Shown: positions 44,185 through 56,511 of the stretch, one piece after another | Layout of the letters: each line of letters opens with the position of its first letter | Position numbering within the stretch: the first letter of the stretch is position 1 | From: Laguncularia racemosa | Taxonomy: Eukaryota > Streptophyta > Magnoliopsida > Myrtales > Combretaceae | Direction of reading: 5' to 3' | DNA length: 64,000 nt | Assembly (NCBI GenBank): GCA_037954665.1 | Contig: JBBMOL010000454.1 | Coordinates: forward strand, 124,001-188,000 | Position numbers and translations under genes: made by a program | The notes under the pieces: model-generated | Told to the model about the DNA's origin: nothing | Seen by the model: only the letters and a program-made list of their open reading frames with translations | Databases searched by the model: none

Positions 44185-45529
44185 TATTCCCCTACACTTA
44201 AACTCTTGCTTGTCCTCAAGAAATTGAATCAAATCAATTGAGAAATCCGTCATAGATTATACGAACTTTCTTTTCATCATTCCAAGCATCTATTCATTTG
44301 TAATTCATGACTTATAATTTTAATGTCTACTACTTCAACCAAACTGGTTTCATGTGATCAAATTACCATGGACAAAATTTAATAGCTAATCTAAACAAAA
44401 CAAACTTTAATCCTCATGTTTACCAAAAGAATTTTTATTCCAAATGTAAATACTTAATCCACTAAGGAAAAACACCTAATTAAACTTCATTGGATATTAT
44501 CAAGTATATAATCCTTGCAACATAAAGTAAAAGCATATAGTATCAACTCTTTCCATAGATTTTCTCCCTTTCTATTATAAGTCTTGTTTAATTCAATGAA
44601 TGTTTACATTCATTGTTCTTTTGATTTAATCAAGCATCTATTTTGACAGGTTTTTGCCCGCTTCTTTTCATGAACTTTCGCTTTTTTTCGCCCTTATCGT
44701 TATAGTGAGTTCATTGAGTCGGCACATCCCGAGCTCGTCACTCAAGTGACCGGATTTTGAGATACCCCCACGGACTCTTCCTCACTCTAACATTCAAGTT
44801 TGAATACTCTTAACTCAATTATTTGAATTATTGGAGTAATGGCTATGCTTGATTATTTTATTTTATTTTTTCACAAAAACTTCAAAGAGTATATAGTTGC
44901 TAATATAACCTAGAAGTAAACTTGTTTATTTTTCACTTAGGGACTCGACTTACTCTTAGACTTCCAATTCTAAAGCTAAATACAAGGTAAATTTGTTTCT
45001 TAAAGATTTCACTACTTAATTTTAACCAAGTATTCTAATCACAACAATAAGTGAGTAAAGCATTTGAACAAGTCAATTTCACATTTTGTAGATGCTTATT
45101 ACAACATTTAGTACAATCTCCAGATTTCATGATAATTTTGAAAAAAATTTGGCTTAAAATTGCTTAAGGACAAACATTCAAAGTATGAGTCAATTCTCTA
45201 TTCTCTATATTTTATTATCCTCTCCCCCACACTTAGCTTGAACAGTGTCCTCACTGTTCCTAATTCAGCACAATTAAAGAGGAATTAACAACACAAAGAG
45301 CATTAGAGAATAAGAGAAAAGGAATACTGGTACTTCCCTGGTATGAAGTGTAGAGTAATTGGAATTCTCCCCTTAGGCACTAGAGAGTGTCATCTGATGA
45401 TAGATACCCTTGCTGCAGCTAATCAAAAGAAAAAGAAAAATCAAAAGAAAACTAAAACAAAATAAATTGATATGGGTTGCCTAACATGAAGCGCCTTTCT
45501 TTAACGTCTTTGGCTAGACGTTCCTGTAA
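44185..45529 (-). other. Family E 3' untranslated region
   Basis: Lies between pol and LTR; aligned with 53113-54483 of the pol-less element. It holds a second purine tract like that at the LTR (sense GCTAAGTGTGGGGGAGAGGA, near 45222-45241) about 1 kb before the LTR. No coding signal. Confidence 0.75.
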
Positions 45530-47913
45530 TTAATCGCAATACTCGGGGTGAGTTAAACTGGTTTCTTCAATATTACATACTTGAAATCCTTCATAAAAAG
45601 GTTTCAAGCGATGACCACTGACTTTGAAGTTCTTACCGGTTTCAAGACTTGCGATCTTAACTACACCATGTGAAAATATGTTAGTGATAACAAAAGGACC
45701 AATCCACCGTGATTGTAGTTTTCCAGAAAACAACTTCAATCGAGAATGATAAAGTAGTACTTTTTGACCTATAGAAAAATTCTTTTGGGAAATCATTTGA
45801 TCATGAAAATTCTTTGTTTTTTCCTTGTAGATTTTAGTACTCTCATAAGCTTCTCTTCGAATTTCCTCAAGTTCTTGTAATTGAAGTTTTTTGTGCTCAC
45901 CAACCTCATCCATTCGCATGTTACATTGTTTTATAGCCTAGTACGCCCTATGTTCCAGCTCCACAGGGAGGTGACACAGTTTGCCAAATATCAAACGGTA
46001 AGGAGACATACCTATAGGGGTCTTGTAAGCTGTCCGGTAGGCCCATAATGCATCTTCAAGTCTTGTACTCCAATCTTTCCTGCTTTGATTAACGGTTTTT
46101 TCCAGAATAGACTTGATTTCTCGATTTGAAACTTCTGCCAATCCATTGGTTTGAGGGTGGTATGCGGTGGAAGTGCGATGAGTGACCCTGTATTTTTTTA
46201 GTAAAGTTTCCACTACTCTATTACAAAAGTGTGTGCCACAATCACTGATAAGAGCCTTTAGTGTCCCGAACCTAGCAAAAATATGAGATTTAACAAAATC
46301 CACAACAACTTTGGCATCATTAGTTCGGGTCGCTTTGGCTTCCACCCATTTTGAAACATAGTCCACAACAAGAAGGATGTACAAATTACCGAAAGAAGGA
46401 GGAAAAGGACCCATAAAGTCAATACCCCATATATCAAATATTTCACATGCAAGAATAGGGGTAAGTGGCATTTCGTCTCTACGTCCTAAGTTGCCAATTT
46501 TTTGACATCGTTCACAAGACTTACAAAACATAAAAGAATCACGAAACAATGTAAGCCAAAACAAACCACATCCTAATACCTTTTGAGCTATCCTCTTAGG
46601 GCCAAAATGTCCACCACATGCATATGAGTGACAAAATTGCAAGACAGAAGGAATATCGTCTTGAGAGATACACCTTCTAATGATCTGATCAGCACAATGT
46701 TTCCACAAATATGGATCATCCCATACATAGTACTTAGCATCACTTTTAATTTTATCTTTTTGAGCCCTTGACAAATCACTTGGTAGTGTCTTAGTAACCA
46801 AATAGTTGACAATATCGGCATACCACAGAATTGTCTTTTGAATAGAAAAGAGATACTCATCTGGGAAATCATCTTGTATCGGTGTTGACCTTTCACTGAT
46901 AGGTATTCTACTGAGGTGGTCGGCAACTAAGTTTTCAGAGCCTTTCCTATCACGTATTTCCAGATCAAAATCTTGTAATAAGAGTATCCATCAAATAAGT
47001 CTTGGTTTCGCCTCCTTCTTCGCGAGCAGGTATTTGAGAGCTACATGATCAGAGTAAACAATTACCTTAGTACCAAGTAAATATGATCTGAATTTTTCTA
47101 ATGCAAAAACAACAGCCAAGAGTTCTTTTTCCGTTGTGGAATAGTTGCATTGAGCATTATCTAATGTTCTTGAAGCGTAATAAATGACATGAGAAGCTCT
47201 TCCAACTCTTTGGCGAAGAACGGCTCCAACTGCATAATTGCTCGCATCACACATAATTTCAAAGGGAAGGTTCCAGTGAGGTGGTTGGATGATTGGAACA
47301 GACGTCAACTTATCCCTCAATGTGTCAAAAGCGTGCTTACAGGCCTCATCGAACTCACATGTCACTTCTTTTTGCAGCAATTGACATAGGGGTAGAGTAA
47401 TTTTGGAAAAATCCTTGATGAAGCGTCGATAGAATCCTGCACTTCCAAGAAAAGAGCGAATTTCCCGTACACTTACAGGGTAAGGTAAAGATTTAATCAA
47501 TTCTGCCTTAGCTTTATCGACTTCAAGCCCCTTAGAGGATACAATATGACCTAAAATGAGACTCTGTTCAACCATAAAGTGACATTTTTCATAATTCAAC
47601 AATAGGTTCTTATCTATACATCTTTGAAGCACTTTTGTAAGGTTAGTCAAACATGAATCAAAAGAATTACCATAGACGGTGAAGTCATCCATGAAAACCT
47701 CTATGATATTTTCCACATAATCTGAAAATATATTAACCATACACCTTTGGAATGTAGCTGGGGCATTGCAGAGCCCAAAAGGCATCCTTCGATACGCACA
47801 AGTATCGAATGGACAAGTGAAAGTAATCTTCTCTTGATCTTCCGGTGCCACTGGAATTTGATGAAAACCTGAATAACCATCAAGACAACAATAGTGAGAA
47901 TGGCCAGCTAAAC
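45530..47913 (-). pseudogene. Family E RT, RNase H and integrase
   Basis: RT fingers-palm from CLDGYSGFHQIPV (first Asp), RMPFGLCNAPATFQRCM, then FMDDFTVYGNSF with both catalytic Asp. Connection GFYRRFIKDFSKITLPLCQL; RNase H FEIMCDASNYAVGAVL, STTEKELLAVVFALEKF, VYSDHVALKYLL. A TGA (46991-46993) replaces Arg of the usual LIRW. Integrase: CGGHFGPKRIAQKVL, CKSCERCQKIG, DIWGIDFMGPFPPSF (Asp), LISDCGTHFCN (Asp), HPQTNGLAEVSNREIK (Glu), so the D-D-E triad is present. A TAG (45938-45940) replaces Trp; the last ORF ends at 45530 with a chromodomain-free C-terminus. Close to a working pol. Confidence 0.92.
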
Positions 47914-49178
47914 TGATAGAGCCATTTTATACTTAATCTTTATAGTATAAATTGTGTTAATTCATTATTGATTTTATAGAAATCATAAGGAAATGGTACT
48001 TAATTCTATTATGGTGATAAATCTGGTTAAATGGATTCAAGGATGCTAATTCAAGTAAATTAGAGAAGTCATCTACAACTTGGATCAAGACAAGGAGTTA
48101 CACCACCGGAGGAAAACACATGAGCAAGTATCTGTCTAGAAGGAGGCATGGTTTGAGATCTGGCCATGTGGTAAACCGTGCTACACACTGCAGGACAAAG
48201 AGAGACACGACTTAGGGCACGGCCGTGGTGGAAGCCGTGGGAGAAACCGTGCTTGGAGCCGTAGTGGAAGCTAGACGTGCTAAAGAGAAGAAATTGTGGA
48301 ACTTTGACAGAGGATGGCACGGCCTAGGATCTAGCCGTGGTGTAGACCGTGGTACACACTGGACAAGGATGAAGAGCTTGTAGATCATGCACAGAGGAAG
48401 GCACGGTTGAAAATCTAGCCATGGGTGGAGCCGTGGTACACACTGGACACGAAAGATGATACGTGAATTATGCACAGAGGAAGGCACGGCTTGACCCACG
48501 GTCGTGTGGTAGGGCATGCCAGGTAGACGAAGATTCACTTCTCGAAATCTACTTGGAAAAGCAAAGATATTTTCGTATCATGCTAGCAAAAGTTCACATC
48601 CCATCCCTCTAACAATATAAATAGAACCAACCCTAGAGGGTGAGGGCAACTTTTTAATCTTTAATCTAGAATCTTTGGATCTTGAAGAACCTTGGACCAT
48701 CTTGGAGGTAGAGCAGGCAACCGGGTTCATCATGTTTCTACTTTTTATTTTCGTTTTGTTGATGAACATGAGTAGCTAAGCTACTTTTCTAGCCAAAGGG
48801 TCATAGATGTTTAATTCTCCACGAATTGTGAGGTCTAATTGACTTGTATTTAATCTATTCGTTTTTTTCGGATATTCATATATCTTCTGATCGTTTTGTC
48901 ATTATTATCTTTATTGATTGGTATGAATAGAGCTCTTCTACTCAATTAGCAAGTTAATATATTGTCCACTAGCACGTCAAATCCGTAATTGTTTGATTGT
49001 TCTAGTCTCAGTGACACAATAACATGTTTGGTTATAAAATAGATGATCGAATTCATGTTATGGAGGTGTGTGATCATGTTTAAATAGGTTATCTCATAAT
49101 CTACTAGCATGAATTGGTGGTCTCTCTAGTTTTTAATGCTATTGATAGATTAAATCCTAAGTGCTTGTCTGGGGTTGT
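47914..49178 (+). repeat. Solo family E LTR, first part
   Basis: Starts TGATAGAGCC after TAAAC (47909-47913). It is continued at 56125-56506, with the pol-less E element inserted between. Together about 1.65 kb. It splits RT between the LERLAGHSH codons. Confidence 0.9.
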
Positions 49179-50793
49179 TGATAGAGCCATTTTATACTTA
49201 ATCTTTATAGTATAAATTGTGTTAATTCATTATTGATTTTATAGAAATCATAAGGAAATGGTACTTAATTCTATTATGGTGATAAATCAGGTTAAATGGA
49301 GTCAAGGATGCTAATTCAAGAAAATTAGAGAAGTCATCTACAACTTGGATCAAGACAAGGATTTACACCGTCGGAGGGAAGTACATGGCCGTGTACTTGG
49401 TTTTGAATCAATAGGAAGATACACGGTTGAAGTACACGGCCGTGTATCGGAAGCACGGTTTGAGGCACGGCCATGGAGCAAACCGTGTTCCACACTGGAC
49501 GAAAAGGCGAAAATGAGGACTTTCAACAGAGAGAGACACGGCTTAGGGCACGGTCGTGGTGGAAGCCATGGGAGAAACCGTGCTTGAAGCCGTGGTGGAA
49601 GCTAGACATGCCAAGGAGAAGACTTATTGATTATGCACAGAGGAAGGCACGGCCTAAGATCTAGCCGTGGTGAAGACCGTGCTACACACTGGACACGAAA
49701 TATGATACGTGAATTATGCACAGAGGAAGGCACGGCTTGACCCACGACCGTGTGGTAGGGCGTGCCAGGCAGACGAAGATTCACTTCTCGAAATCTACTT
49801 GGAAAAGGAAAGATATTTTCGTATCTTGCTAGCAAAAGATCACATGCCATCCCTCTAACAATATAAATAGAACCAACCCTAGAGGGTGAGGATAACTTTT
49901 GAATCTTTGGGATCTTGAAGAACCTTGGATCATCTTGGACGCAGAGTAGGCAACCGGGTTCATGATGTTTCTACTTTTTATTTTTGTTTTGTTGATGAAC
50001 ATGAGTAGCTAAGCTACTTTTCTAGCCAAAGGGTCATAGATGTTTAATTCTCCACGAATTGTGAGGTCTAATTGACTTGTATTTATTCTATTCTTTACTT
50101 TCGAGTATTCATATATCTTTTGATCGTTTTGTCATTATTATCTTTGTTGATTGGTATGAATAGAGCTCTTCTACTCAATTAGCAAGTTAATATATTGTCA
50201 ACTAGCACGTCAAATCCGTAATTGTTTGATTGTTCTAGTCTCAGTGACACAATAACATGTTTGGTTATAAAATAGATGATCGAATTCATGTTATGGAGGT
50301 GTGTGATTATGTTTAAATAGGTTATCTTATACTCTACTGGCATGAATTGGTAGTCTTTCTAGATTTTAATGCTATTGGTAGATTAAATCCTAAGCGCTTG
50401 TCTAGGATTGTCTAATCGATAAGAGAAATAATCAAAGAGCTTCTCTTGATTATCGAGGAAGTACGGAGAGATAGGTTCTTAGAGCTTGTTAATAACCATA
50501 ACCAGTTTATCTAGAAATAAGAATAGAAAACATTTGCATCAATGATCAATTCCTAGAATTAAACTATCTTGATTCCTTTAGCTAGGCTTTTATCAATATC
50601 CAATTTTCTTATCCTGTTTTAACTTTATTTGATTCACAAACAAAACCCCCCTTCATTTTCTTTTCCTCGTTATATCCTTTGAATAGAAATAAATTTAACC
50701 AATCTCTGTGGATTTGACCCTACTCACCGCTATATGCAAATCATATAATTGTCTAGGAGTAGGTTTTATTTTTGTTGGATTCGACACCCATCA
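49179..50793 (+). repeat. 5' LTR of the pol-less E element
   Basis: 1615 bp, TGATAGAGCC to GACACCCATCA; palindromic repeats at 49380-49760. Very close to its partner at 54484, which has a roughly 20-bp length difference in the repeat block. Confidence 0.92.
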
Positions 50794-50798
50794 AATTT

Positions 50799-50816
50799 TG
50801 GCGCCGTTGCCGGGGA
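50799..50816 (+). other. Primer-binding site, Athila type (Asp tRNA)
   Basis: TGGCGCCGTTGCCGGGGA, the well-known site of plant Athila/Tat elements, five bases after the LTR. Confidence 0.92.
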
Positions 50817-50844
50817 TTGGTGTCAAATTTATTTCTATTCTTGT

Positions 50845-53112
50845 ATGACTCGTTCATCTCAGACAGGTGAACTAACTTATAATCCGGAGATTGAAAAGAC
50901 TCTAAAGAGGCTGCGACAAGAAGCTAGATCATCCCCCAGACCGAACTTAGTATCGGACTTGTCTGATTCATCCCTTGATTCTGAAAAAGAGGACGACATG
51001 GCAAATCTCGAGAGAACCTTAAGGGAGTTGGCTGCCCCGGATGTGAATCAACAACCACTTTGCATTCACTATCCCGAACTAGCTATGGAATTCGAATTGA
51101 AATCTGGGTTGATACATCTGCTACCTACATTTCATGGTCTTGAGAATGAAGATCCTCACAAGCATTTGAAAGAGTTTCATATAGTGTGTTCTAGTATGAG
51201 GCCGCAAGGAATAACCGACGATCAAATCAAGCTACGTGCTTTTCCATTTTCTTTAAGTACTAAAGCTAAAGATTGGTTGTTTTATTTGCCTCCAGGTTCG
51301 ATAAACACTTGGACAGATATGGTCAGACTCTTCTTGGACAAATTCTTCCCCGCATCCAGAGCCGCTGGTATAAGAAGCGAAATTTGTGGTATAAAATAGA
51401 GGGACACCGAGACTCTTCATGAGTATTGGGAGAGGTTCAAGCAACTTTGTGCAAGCTGCCCACAACATGGGATATCTGAACAACTCCTCATCCAATACTT
51501 CTATGAAGGCTTGCTTCCGATGGAAAGAAAGATGATGGATGCTGCGAGTGGAGGCGCCATAGTAAACAAAACCCCTGGTCAAGCTAGGGAATTGATCTCC
51601 ATTATGGCTGCTAATTCTCAACAATTTGGGTATAGGCATGATACATCTTCAAGGAAGGTAAATGAGGTAAGTGTGTCTAACCTTGAACATCAAATTTCTA
51701 ATCTAACCTCCCTTGTGCAGCAACTAGCTCTTGGAAAAACACAGCAGGTGAAGGCTTGTGGAATTTGTGCTGCTCCTAATCATCTGACCGACATGTGCCC
51801 CACATTGCAAGATGACAACCCTGAACACGCCAATGCTGTAGGCGGATTTCCAGGACAACCGCAATGGAAGTATGACCCTTACTCGAATACTTACAATCCT
51901 GGATGGAGGGATCATCCTAACTTCCGATATGGTAATAACCCACAACAATTCCAACAATTCCAGCCTAAGCCATCACACCAAGTACCCCAAGCTCCTTCCA
52001 CTTCAGGTATGTCTCTTGAGGACATTGTTAAGTCTCTAGCTATTAATACCAAACAATTTCAGGAGGAAACAAAGCAAAGTATTCAAAACTTGGAGAATTA
52101 GGTAAGCCAACTTGCTTCTGCTATCAATAGGTTAGAAACTCAAGGTAAGTTACCTTCTCAAACTATTACAAACCCGAAGCAAAGCATTAATGGAATTACC
52201 TTGAGAAGTGGAACAGAATTGCAGGGATTAAATAAGAAAGGACATCTGTCTAATCTTGAGGAGGAGACCAAGAAAGAGATTTCGACTCCGAGCCAGCAGG
52301 GCAACCAGATTAGCAAGTCTCTAGTTGTGCCATCAAAGGTCAGATTGATACCACCTCCTTTCCCCTCCAGATTGGCGAAATCCAAGAATGAAGCGGAAGA
52401 AAAAGAGATTCTGGAAACTTTTCGCAAAGTCGAGGTAAATATTCCTTTGCTTGATGCAATTAAGCAAATACCGCGCTATGCTAGATTTCTCAAAGACTTA
52501 TGCACTAACAAAAGGAAGCTGAAAGGCAATGAAAAGATTAGTGTAAGTGAAAATGTTTCAGCTATTATTTAGAAGAAGCTTCCTCCTAAATGCAAGGATC
52601 CAGGTATGTTTACTATTCCTTGCAAAATAGGTAATCTTGGAATCGCTAAAGCGATGTGTGATTTAGGAGCTTCTATCAATGTCATGCCTTTATCTGTCTA
52701 TCAACGTTTAAATGTTGGTCCTTTGAAGGAAACGGGTGTTATTGTTCAACTTGCTGACAGGTCCAATGTTTATCCTGAGGGAGTTCTAGAGGATGTTTTA
52801 GTTCAAGTCAATGGGTTGGTTTTTCCTACTGATTTTTATGTGCTTGACATGGACGATAGTGATTCTCATACTTCATCACTGATATTATTAGGGCGACCAT
52901 TCCTTAAGACTTCTAAAACGAAAATCGATGTAAATGATGGCACCCTCACTATGGAATTTGATGGTGAAGTGATTAAATTTAACATTTATGATGCCATGAA
53001 ACATCCTAGCAATATCTCCACTGTTTTTGTTGCGGATGTTATTAACCCATTACCACAGGCACCCAAGCTGGAATCAAAATCCTTATCCGAACATCTAGCT
53101 AGGAACGTCTAG
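50845..53112 (+). pseudogene. Athila-like gag-protease with three TAG stops
   Basis: I place the start at the ATG at 50845 (MTRSSQTGELTYNPEIEKTL), which fits Athila gag and follows the primer site; an upstream in-frame ATG at 50749 lies inside the LTR. Capsid: FELKSGLIHLLPTFHGLENE, DPHKHLKEFHIVCSSM, KAKDWLFYLPPGSINTW. Then TAG (51397), DTETLHEYWERFKQLC, IQYFYEGLLPMERKMMDAAS, a Cys-rich stretch CGICAAPNHLTDMCP, a Gln-rich linker, TAG (52099), TAG (52570), and protease: MFTIPCKIG, MCDLGASINVMPLSVYQRL, LADRSVK-like LADRSNVYPEGVLEDV, LILLGRPFLKTSKTKI. All three stops stand where Gln (CAG) is expected and frame is kept throughout, about 755 codons. The ORF ends at 53112 in sequence shared with the 3' region of the pol-bearing copy. 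Confidence 0.9.
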
Positions 53113-54483
53113 CCAAAGATGTTAAAGAAAGGCGCTTCATGGGAGGCAACCCATGTCAAAAAAAAAAAAAAAATCTTTTAGTTTTGTTTTGCTTTAGTTT
53201 TGTTTTGTTTTAGTTTAGTTTGTTTTGATTTTAGTGTAGTTTTGAACTCTTTGGATCAGCTGCAGCAAGGATACATACCATTAGATGACACTTTCCAAAG
53301 CTTAAGGGGAGAACTCCAATACCAGGGAAGTACCAGTATTTCCTTTCTCTTATTCTCTAATGTTCCTTGAGTTGTTAATTCCTTTTCAATTGTACTAAAT
53401 TAGGAACAGTGAGGACACTTTTCAAGCTAAGTGTGGGGGAGAGGATAATAAAATATAGAGAATTGATCCACACTATGAATGTTTGTCCTTAAGCAATTTT
53501 GAGCCAAATTTTTTCAAAATTATCATGAAATCTAGAGATTGTACTAAATATTGTAATAAGCATCTACAACATGTGAAATTGACTTGTTCAAATGTTTTAC
53601 TCACCCACTACTATGATTAGAATACATGGTTAAAATTAAGTAGTGAAATCTTTAAGAAACAAATTTACCTTGTATTTAGCTTTAGAATTGGAATTCTAAG
53701 AGTAAGTCGAGTCCGTAAGTGAAAAATAAACAAGTTTACTTCTAGGTTATATTAGCTACTGTATACTCTTTGAAGTTGTTTGTAAAGCAATCATAACACT
53801 TAGTGAAAAAAAAAAAATCAAGCATAGCCATTACTCCATTAATTTAACTAATTGAGTTAAGAGTATTCAAACTTGAATGTTAGAGTGAGGAAGAGTCCGT
53901 AGGGGTATCTCAAAACCCGATCACTTAAGTGACGAGCTCGAGATATGCCGACTCAATGAACTCACTATAACGATAAGGGAGAAAAGGCGAAAGTTTATGA
54001 AAAGAAGCGGGCAAAAACCCGTCAAAATAGATGCTTGAATAAATCAAAAGAACATGAATGCAAACATTCATTAAATAAAACAAGACTTATAATAGAAAGG
54101 AAAAAAATCTAGCAAAGAGCTGATACTGTGTGCTTTTACTTTATGCTGCAAGGATTATATGTTTGCTAATATCCAATGAAGTTTAATTGGGTCTTTTTCC
54201 TTAGTGGATTAAGTATTTACTTTTGGAAAAAAAAAATTCTTTTGCTAAACATGAGGATTAAAGTTTGTTTTGTTTAGATTAGCTATTGAATTTTGTCCAT
54301 AGTAATTTGATCACAGGAAACCAGTTGGGTTGAAGTAGTAGGCATTAAAACTACAAGTCATGAATTACAAATGAATAGATGCTTGGAATGATGAAAAGAA
54401 AGTTTGTATAATCTATGATAGATTTCTCAATTGATTTGATGCAATTGCTTGAGGACAAGCAAGAGTTTAAGTGTGGGGGAATT
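53113..54483 (+). other. 3' untranslated region with two purine tracts
   Basis: No coding signal. One tract (AAGTGTGGGGGA) is at about 53429-53442, a second just before the LTR (54468-54483). The sequence CTAGCCAAAGATGTTAAAGA at its start matches the post-pol region of the other copy, which marks the point where pol was lost. Confidence 0.8.
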
Positions 54484-56119
54484 TGATAGAGCCATTTTAT
54501 ACTTAATCTTTATAGTATAAATTGTGTTAATTCATTATTGATTTTATAGAAATCATAAGGAAATGGTACTTAATTCTATTATGGTGATAAATCAGGTTAA
54601 ATGGAGTCAAGGATGCTAATTCAAGAAAATAAGAGAAGTCATCTACAACTTGGATCAAGACAAGGATTTACACCGCTGGAGGGAAGTACATGGGCGTGTA
54701 ATTGAAGTACACGGCCGTGTACTTGGTTTTGAATCAACAGGAAGATACACAGTTGAAGTACACGGCCGTGTATCGGAAGCACGGTTTGAGGCACGACCAT
54801 GGAGCAAACCGTGTTCCACACTGGACGAAAAGGCGGAAATGAGGACTTTCAACAGAAAGAGACACGGCTTAGGGCACGACCGTGGTGGAAGCCGTGGGAG
54901 AAACCGTGCTTGAAGCCATGGTGGAAGCTAGACGTGCCAAGGAGAAGACTTGTTGATTATGCACAGAGGAAGGCACGGCCTAAGATCTAGCCGTGGTGAA
55001 GACCGTGCTACACACTGGACACAGAAGAAGATACGTGAATTATGCATAGAGGAAGGCACGACTTGACCTACGGCCGTGTGGTAGGGCATGCCAGGCAGAC
55101 GGAGATTCACTTCTCGAAATCTACTTGGAAAAGGAAAGATATTTTCGTATCTTGCTAGCAAAAGATCACATGTCATCCCTCTAACAATATAAATAGAACC
55201 AACCCTAGAGGGTGTGGACAACTTTTGAATCTTTGGGATCTTGAAGAACCTTGGATCATCTTGGAGGCAGAGCAGGCAACCGGGTTCATGATGTTTCTAC
55301 TTTTTATTTTTGTTTTGTTGATGAACATGAGTAGCTAAGCTACTTTTCTAGCCAAAGGGTCATAGATGTTTAATTCTCCACGATTTGTGAGGTCTATTTG
55401 ACTTGTATTTATTCTATTCTTTGCTTTCGGGTATTCATATATCTTCTGATCGTTTTGTCATTATTATCTTTGTTGATTGGTATGAATAGAGCTCTTCTAC
55501 TCAATTAGCAAGTTAATATATTGTCAACTAGTACGTCAAATCTGTAATTGTTTGATTGTTCTAGTCTCAGTGACACAATAACATGTTTGGTTATAAAATA
55601 GATGATCGAATTCATGTTATGGAGGTGTGTGATCATGTTTAAATAGGTTATCTTATAATCTACTGGCATGAATTGGTGGTCTCTCTAGATTTTAATGCTA
55701 TTGGTAGATTAAATCCTAAGCGCTTGTCTAGGATTGTCTAATCGATAAGAGAAATAATCAAAGAGCTTCTCTTGATTATCGAGGAAGTACGGAGAGATAG
55801 GTTGTTAGAGCTTGTTAATAACCATAACCAGTTTATCTAGAAATAAGAATAGAAAACATTTGCATCGATGATCAATTCCTAGAATTAAACTATCTTGATT
55901 CATTTGGCTAGGCTTTTATCAATATCCAATTTTCTTATCCTGTTTTAACTTTATTTGATTCACAAACAAAACCCCCCTTCGTTTTCTTTTCCTCGTTATA
56001 TCCTTTGAATAGAAATAAATTTAACCAATCTCTATGGATTCGACCCTACTCACCGCTATATGCAAATCATATAATTGTCTAGGAGTAGGTTTTATTTTTG
56101 TTGGATTCGACACCCATCA
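54484..56119 (+). repeat. 3' LTR of the pol-less E element
   Basis: 1636 bp, partner of 49179-50793; palindromic repeats at 54680-55085. Confidence 0.92.
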
Positions 56120-56124
56120 GTTGT

Positions 56125-56506
56125 CTAATCGATAAGAGAAATAATCAAAGAGCTTCTCTTGGTTATCGAGGAAGTACGGAGAGATAGGTTGTTAGAGCTT
56201 GTTAATAACCATAACCAGTTTATCTAGGAATAAGAATAGAAAACATTTGCATCGATGACCAATTTTTAGAATTAAACTATCTAGATTCCTTTGGCTAGGC
56301 TTTTATCAATATACGATTCTATTATCTTGCTTCGACTTTATTTTGATTCATAAACAAAACCCCCCTCGTTTTCTTTTCATCTTTATGCCCTTTGAATAGA
56401 AATATCTTTAACCAATCCCTGTGGATTCGACCCTACTCACCACTATATGCAAATCATATAATTGTCTAGGAGTAGGTTTTATTTTTGTTGGATTCGACAC
56501 GCATCA
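56125..56506 (+). repeat. Solo family E LTR, second part
   Basis: Resumes after TSD GTTGT and ends GACACGCATCA; then CAAAC (56507-56511), one base from TAAAC on the other side. Confidence 0.9.
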
Positions 56507-56511
56507 CAAAC

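Larger units (their letters stand above)
49179..56119 (+). mobile_element. Pol-less family E element (gag-protease)
   Basis: Complete 6941-bp element, TSD GTTGT (49174-49178, 56120-56124), inserted in an E LTR in the same orientation. LTRs 49179-50793 and 54484-56119. Asp-type primer site, gag, protease, then at once the 3' untranslated region. RT, RNase H and IN are cleanly missing compared with the pol-bearing copy around it. It is the youngest layer in the right half. Confidence 0.93.

Noticed and set aside
45530..47913. Endogenous pararetrovirus pol
   Set aside because: An integrase with D-D-E follows RNase H, and LTRs, Asp primer site and purine tracts are present; this is a Ty3/gypsy retrotransposon.
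43670..55221. ORFs in the E LTRs (43670-43965, 48069-48538, 49345-49850, 54639-55221)
   Set aside because: Same reason: palindromic CACGGCCGTG repeats in LTR. They recur only because the LTR recurs.
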